From Desulfobaculum sp044987625 (GTDB lineage: Bacteria > Desulfobacterota > Desulfovibrionia > Desulfovibrionales > Desulfovibrionaceae): a stretch of 64,000 nucleotides of DNA. The stretch lies in NCBI RefSeq assembly GCF_044987625.1, contig NZ_JBJDSB010000001.1, positions 1-64,000 of the forward strand, in the 5' to 3' direction. Below the pieces are notes generated by a model that was not told the DNA's origin, ran no database searches, and saw nothing but the letters and a program-made list of their open reading frames with translations. The translations under genes were made by a program, and so were the position numbers. How positions within the stretch are numbered: the first letter of the stretch is position 1; every line of letters begins with the position of its first letter. This document shows, in pieces, positions 60,333 to 64,000 of this stretch.

Positions 60333-60364
60333 AAAAAAAGGCCCGCCGCGATGCGGCGGGCCTT
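60333..60364 (-). terminator. terminator of small hypothetical gene
   Basis: On the minus strand AAGGCCCGCCGC (60353-60364) and GCGGCGGGCCTT (60338-60349) form a 12-bp stem around three bases, followed by a T-run. Confidence 0.92.
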
Positions 60365-60398
60365 CACTCTTCCCCCGGGAGGTAAAGAGTTCAGGGCG

Positions 60399-60638
60399 CT
60401 AGGCTTTTTCAACCTTAAGCGCGTCTTCGAACAGGGCGGTCAGCTTGAAGGTTTTGCCTCCGGCCTCGAACGTATGTTCGTTGGCGGGAAACAGTTGCAC
60501 GGTTGGGGACCAGGCATCGCCTAGGAAGACATCCTTGGCTTCGCCGTTGCTTTCGAAGCGCAAGGCCGTCCCGTCGTCTAAGGTCAGTATCTCCCCGTGA
60601 TGAATCTCAACGGGCAGATCGGATTCCTTGTATTCCAT
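60399..60638 (-). CDS. small hypothetical protein
   Basis: A 79-residue soluble protein that looks beta-rich (VEIHHGEILTLDDGTALRF, KTFKLTALFED). A GGAGGTGAACC site precedes the ATG and a strong terminator follows, so it is probably a genuine single-gene unit. No family is recognised. Confidence 0.68.
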   Translation of the reverse strand: MEYKESDLPVEIHHGEILTLDDGTALRFESNGEAKDVFLGDAWSPTVQLFPANEHTFEAGGKTFKLTALFEDALKVEKA

Positions 60639-60901
60639 GGTTCACCTCCGAGCACCACCGGGGGACGCCTCCACTATACCCCCACAAAAAGAAAACACAA
60701 CACTTATTCAAGCAATACAAAAGCATACCAGCGCATTAGGAGATTTTCTTTTACCGCCAAACTGGCAACGCGCAGCAGAGACAGTACACGAGCAATGAGG
60801 CGCTATACACATATTGCACATTGACATTGTACAACCATATTGGACCACACAGCGTGTTTAACAGTTCCTAAAACGACGTTGCGGGAATACGCCAAAGGGG
60901 G

Positions 60902-60930
60902 TTGACGAACCCTGTGCTTTTCCAGATTGT
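60902..60930 (+). promoter_or_regulatory. promoter abutting the GH3 start codon
   Basis: TTGACG (60902-60907), 17 bases, GATTGT (60925-60930). The ATG at 60937 begins seven bases after the -10 box, the distance at which transcription normally starts. No ribosome site is visible. The AT-rich region 60660-60860 to its left shows no gene. Confidence 0.55.
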
Positions 60931-60936
60931 TGGCGC

Positions 60937-62571
60937 ATGCAACGATTTTTCCTGACATTCATCCTGTGTGCTGTCCTTGTCTGGGCGCCTCGTGTGGGAG
61001 GCGCCGCGGCGCAGTCCACTGTGGACGCCACGCTGTCCCGCATGAGCCTTGAGGAAAAGGTGGGGCAGTTGTTTATGGTGTGGTTTGAGGGGCGCGAAAA
61101 TGCGCCGCTGCTGCGCGAAGCCATCACCCGCCGCCACGCTGGCGGCATTATTTTGTATGACATTACGGACAATGTTGGCACCCCGACGGAGGTCGCCCGG
61201 CTGACCAATGCGGCGCAGCGCATGGCGGCGAAATCTGGTGCGGGCGTCGGCCTCCTGATTGGTATTGATCAGGAAGGCGGCCCTGTGGTGCGGCTGAAGA
61301 ATGGCTTCACCGTGTTGCCGTCCGCGGCGGCTATCGGGGCCAGCGGCTCGCCGGACCATGCGGCGCGCGCGGCAAGCATCATGGCGCAGGAAATGCGCGC
61401 GGTGGGGATCAATGTCACCTTTGCACCGGACGCGGATGTCAATTCCAATCCGGATAATCCCATTATTGGGGTACGCTCTTTTGGCGGCACGCCGTCGCAA
61501 GTCACGGCCATGGCCCGCGCGGCCATGGAGGCGACAATGGAGCACGGTGTCTTGCCGGTGCTGAAACATTTTCCGGGGCATGGGGATACGGGATTTGACT
61601 CCCATCTGCACTTGCCCCGCGTGGCGCACCCACGTAAGCGGCTGGACGCCGTGGAGCTGGCCCCGTTTCGGGAGCTGGCCCAGTCGGCACCGGCCATCAT
61701 GACCGCACACGTTGCCGTCCCCGCCCTTGAGCCGAACCCGGATGTTCCGGCCACTCTCTCGCGCCGGGTGCTGACGGACGTCCTGCGTGGACAGCTAGGC
61801 TTTGCGGGCCTTGTTGTGACCGACTCCCTCGGCATGGGGGCCATTGCCAACACCTTTGGTGCGGGCGATGCTGCGCTTCGGGCCTTTCAGGCTGGGGCGG
61901 ACTTGTTGCTCTTTGGCGCGGACAAGGGGCATTCGCCACATGAGGCGCTGGACGCCATGGACACGGTCCTGCGCGCCGCGCGCCGGGGGGATATATCGCG
62001 GCAGCGGCTGGACGCATCTGTCCGGCGCATCCTGCACGTGAAGGCGCAGCTTGGCGCGTTGCAGCCACGGCTGGTGGATGCCAAGGCCGCCGTGCGCCGT
62101 GTTGGCACGCTGGGCAACCGCCGCGCCGCGGACGCCATTGCTCTGGCCGGAACCCGCATTCTGCGGGACACGCATAATGCGCTCCCCCTGCCCCAAGACT
62201 CCGCGCCGGTGGTGGTCCTTCCCAAGGGCGTTGCCACGGCTGACGATATTCTAAAGGCGTTCCCAAGCGGCACATGCCTTATCCGCATTCCCGCGCGCCC
62301 GGCGGAACAGGACGCCGCCACGGTGGCGGCGCGGGCAGGCGAACGCCCCATCGTTGTACTCATTGGCAAGACGGGGAAGTCCCCGAAACAGGTTGCCTTT
62401 CTCCGCGCCCTTGTGCAAAAGGCGGGTGCGCAGGCGCCCGTGGTTGCGGCTGCGCTGGACATGCCCCACGCGGTGCTTGCAGAGACGGACATCCCGTGCA
62501 TGGTGGCCACGTGGTCATCGGTCCCGGCCAGCATCCGGGCCTTGGCGCGAACCCTGTTTTACGCCGAATAA
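60937..62571 (+). CDS. family 3 glycoside hydrolase, NagZ-like
   Basis: A 544-residue exported beta-N-acetylhexosaminidase probably acting on peptidoglycan fragments. A Sec signal (residues about 4-25, AAAQ) precedes the GH3 domain: the signature KHFPGHGDTGFDSH, with the loop Asp-His pair used by NagZ, and the nucleophile aspartate in VVTDSLGMGAI. The C-terminal 190 residues form an alpha/beta domain, as in B. subtilis NagZ; E. coli NagZ lacks both this domain and a signal. Periplasmic location is therefore expected. The promoter abuts the ATG. Confidence 0.9.
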   Translation: MQRFFLTFILCAVLVWAPRVGGAAAQSTVDATLSRMSLEEKVGQLFMVWFEGRENAPLLREAITRRHAGGIILYDITDNVGTPTEVARLTNAAQRMAAKSGAGVGLLIGIDQEGGPVVRLKNGFTVLPSAAAIGASGSPDHAARAASIMAQEMRAVGINVTFAPDADVNSNPDNPIIGVRSFGGTPSQVTAMARAAMEATMEHGVLPVLKHFPGHGDTGFDSHLHLPRVAHPRKRLDAVELAPFRELAQSAPAIMTAHVAVPALEPNPDVPATLSRRVLTDVLRGQLGFAGLVVTDSLGMGAIANTFGAGDAALRAFQAGADLLLFGADKGHSPHEALDAMDTVLRAARRGDISRQRLDASVRRILHVKAQLGALQPRLVDAKAAVRRVGTLGNRRAADAIALAGTRILRDTHNALPLPQDSAPVVVLPKGVATADDILKAFPSGTCLIRIPARPAEQDAATVAARAGERPIVVLIGKTGKSPKQVAFLRALVQKAGAQAPVVAAALDMPHAVLAETDIPCMVATWSSVPASIRALARTLFYAE

Positions 62572-62717
62572 CGACTGGCGACGCATTTGGCCGCCCACCA
62601 CCGCCATACGCGCGATAAAGCCGCACCAGAAACGCTCTGGTCATTGATTCCACCACGCATGGCTGGTACATTTAATGGACTCCCAATCATTCCCACAACC
62701 GAGCAAGGAAACAGCAC

Positions 62718-63188
62718 ATGAGCATCCAGGACGATGTGAGAATAGTTAAACCGTTCCTGGCCGCAGTAAAAAGCGTCATCTCGACCATGGCTATGATCGA
62801 GGTTAAATCCGGCCAGCCCTACATCAAGCGCGACACGGTCGCCATGGGAGACGTCACCGGCGTCATCAGCATGTCCGGTGAGCGCAACGGCACCATCTCC
62901 GTCACCTTTACGGAAAAAAGCATTCTGACCATCGTCAGCAACATGCTGGGCGAACCCATCACCGAAATGGGGCAGGACATCCGCGACGCCGTGGGCGAAA
63001 TCACCAACATGATCTCCGGTCAGGCGCGCAAGGGCCTTGCCGAAGTGGGCATGACGTTTGAAGGCGGCATCCCCACGGTCATCATGGGCACGAATCACAC
63101 CATCACCCACATTTCCAAGGAACCTATCCTCGCCATCCCCTTCTCCACGGATCAGGGGGACTTCACCGTCGAGGTCTCCTTGGAGTGA
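62718..63188 (+). CDS. CheX-like chemotaxis phosphatase
   Basis: A 156-residue cytosolic protein. The CheX/CheC catalytic signature is DAVGEITNMISGQA, with Glu94 and Asn97 in the active positions for removing phosphate from CheY. Length and the single signature match CheX rather than CheC, which usually carries two. No chemotaxis gene is adjacent. A promoter and ribosome site (AAGGAA) lie upstream. Confidence 0.88.
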   Translation: MSIQDDVRIVKPFLAAVKSVISTMAMIEVKSGQPYIKRDTVAMGDVTGVISMSGERNGTISVTFTEKSILTIVSNMLGEPITEMGQDIRDAVGEITNMISGQARKGLAEVGMTFEGGIPTVIMGTNHTITHISKEPILAIPFSTDQGDFTVEVSLE

Positions 63189-63309
63189 TGCCCCGCGCAC
63201 GCGCGCTGGCACCTTGCGCCGGTATGTCGGCGGCGCCTTGCCCACTCCCCATTGCTCACACGCCCATGCGCATCTCCGGCACAACTTCCTCCGGCAGTGA
63301 GGCTTAATC

Positions 63310-64000
63310 ATGAAGAAGACCTTTATCATTTTCGGCCTTATCGGGGCGGTGCTCGTTACGCTCGTCGCCCTGGCAACCGTGCTGGCCCCCATTTATTTGA
63401 ATCCCAACGACTACAAGGACGAAATAGCCGACCTTGTGCACAAGCACACCGGCAGAACGCTCACCTTCAATGGTGACATCGGCCTGTCCGTGTTCCCGTG
63501 GCTTGGGGTAGAGCTTGGGCCGGTTGCGCTGTCCAACGCGCAGGGCTTTGGGGAGGCGCCGTTTGCCGAGGCCGCGCATACGTCTATTCAGGTGAAGCTG
63601 CTGCCGCTGTTGAGTAAGGACGTCCACGTCAAGCATGTAAACGTTGACGGCCTGTCCCTGCACCTTGCGCGCGATGCCAAGGGGGCAACCAATTGGGCGG
63701 ACCTTCAGGCCAAGAAGACGGCTCCCGCTGCCGAACCAGCCAGCCCAGCCCCGCAGACGGATGCGGGCGGTCCGGCGCTTCCTGTGTCCTCCCTTGCCGT
63801 TGGCAGCGTGTCCCTGAATAACGCCCGCATCGCGTGGGACGATGCCACAACCGGCGACAGCTACCGCCTGAGCAGCCTGCAATTCAGCACCGGTCCCCTT
63901 GCGCCGGGGCGTCCCTTTGACTTTACCTTTGCCACCACGGCGGCGGCAAACAAGCCCGCCCTCAGCGGCGATGTCCGCCTTGCGGCGCAGGCCGAAGTCT
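63310..64000 (+). CDS. AsmA-family protein, N-terminal part
   Basis: Open to the right edge of the window, with 230 codons visible. An N-terminal transmembrane helix (FIIFGLIGAVLVTLVALATVL) is followed by the AsmA start signature YLNPNDYKDEIADLVHKHTGR and FPWLGVELG, a beta-rich lipid-transport groove. AsmA-like proteins span the periplasm and help move lipids to the outer membrane. A Pro/Ala-rich spacer occurs near residues 136-160. The stop lies beyond position 64000. Confidence 0.88.
   Translation, partial: MKKTFIIFGLIGAVLVTLVALATVLAPIYLNPNDYKDEIADLVHKHTGRTLTFNGDIGLSVFPWLGVELGPVALSNAQGFGEAPFAEAAHTSIQVKLLPLLSKDVHVKHVNVDGLSLHLARDAKGATNWADLQAKKTAPAAEPASPAPQTDAGGPALPVSSLAVGSVSLNNARIAWDDATTGDSYRLSSLQFSTGPLAPGRPFDFTFATTAAANKPALSGDVRLAAQAEV

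Overview
This 64 kb window looks like ordinary chromosome of a high-GC (roughly 60%) Deltaproteobacterium of the Desulfovibrio group, i.e. a sulfate reducer. The evidence is a menaquinol:fumarate reductase operon fused to a two-subunit class I fumarase, a periplasmic tetraheme cytochrome c3, a 60-residue single-cluster ferredoxin of the D. gigas type, and many small proteins that I recognise only as Desulfovibrio-like. No integrase, transposase, CRISPR array, restriction or phage gene is visible.

Layout. 1-4.1 kb: an RluA-type pseudouridine synthase, two small conserved proteins and a family 9 glycosyltransferase, all on the minus strand. 4.4-8.7 kb: malic enzyme, then a nucleobase-type deaminase with an NCS2 permease. 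8.9-11.9 kb: a 664-residue orphan protein, a tiny lipoprotein and an acetyltransferase. 12.0-16.7 kb: the frdCAB-fumAB operon, which with malic enzyme links pyruvate, malate, fumarate and succinate. 17.1-20.0 kb: exonuclease III with a phosphoesterase, and divergently a folate cyclo-ligase with a laccase-domain protein. 20.1-26.9 kb: an NtrYX-like two-component operon that contains an HD-GYP protein. 27.0-34.2 kb: rlmH, rsmG, a malonyltransferase, argS, a SPOR protein and an acyl-CoA ligase. 34.3-44.1 kb: azoreductase and a long minus-strand operon ispG-proS-lysE-xseA-M23-xseB-ispA-dxs that joins three isoprenoid genes to exonuclease VII. 44.2-46.2 kb: an APS-reductase-like gene and three identical tRNA-Arg(ACG) cassettes, each with its own promoter and terminator. 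46.2-51.2 kb: a signalling run of a sensor kinase with a periplasmic binding domain, a B12-binding sensor and a diguanylate cyclase. 51.3-64 kb: TPR protein, ferredoxin, response regulator, small proteins, CbiM, cytochrome c3, phosphofructokinase, zinc phospholipase C-like protein, NagZ-like GH3 enzyme, CheX-like protein and the start of an AsmA-family gene.

The items most worth a second look are: (1) a dispersed 3'-end element made of an 11-base GC-rich box plus one or two hairpins, present four times with compensatory stem changes; (2) the B12 sensor with a CarH-like W-x9-EH motif translationally coupled to a diguanylate cyclase; (3) the triplicated tRNA-Arg cassette; (4) two apparently leaderless genes for exported proteins; (5) an APS-reductase-like protein that keeps the iron-sulfur cysteines but lacks the catalytic C-terminal cysteine; and (6) a 664-residue protein with no family I recognise. 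All calls come from reading the sequence; no database search was run.
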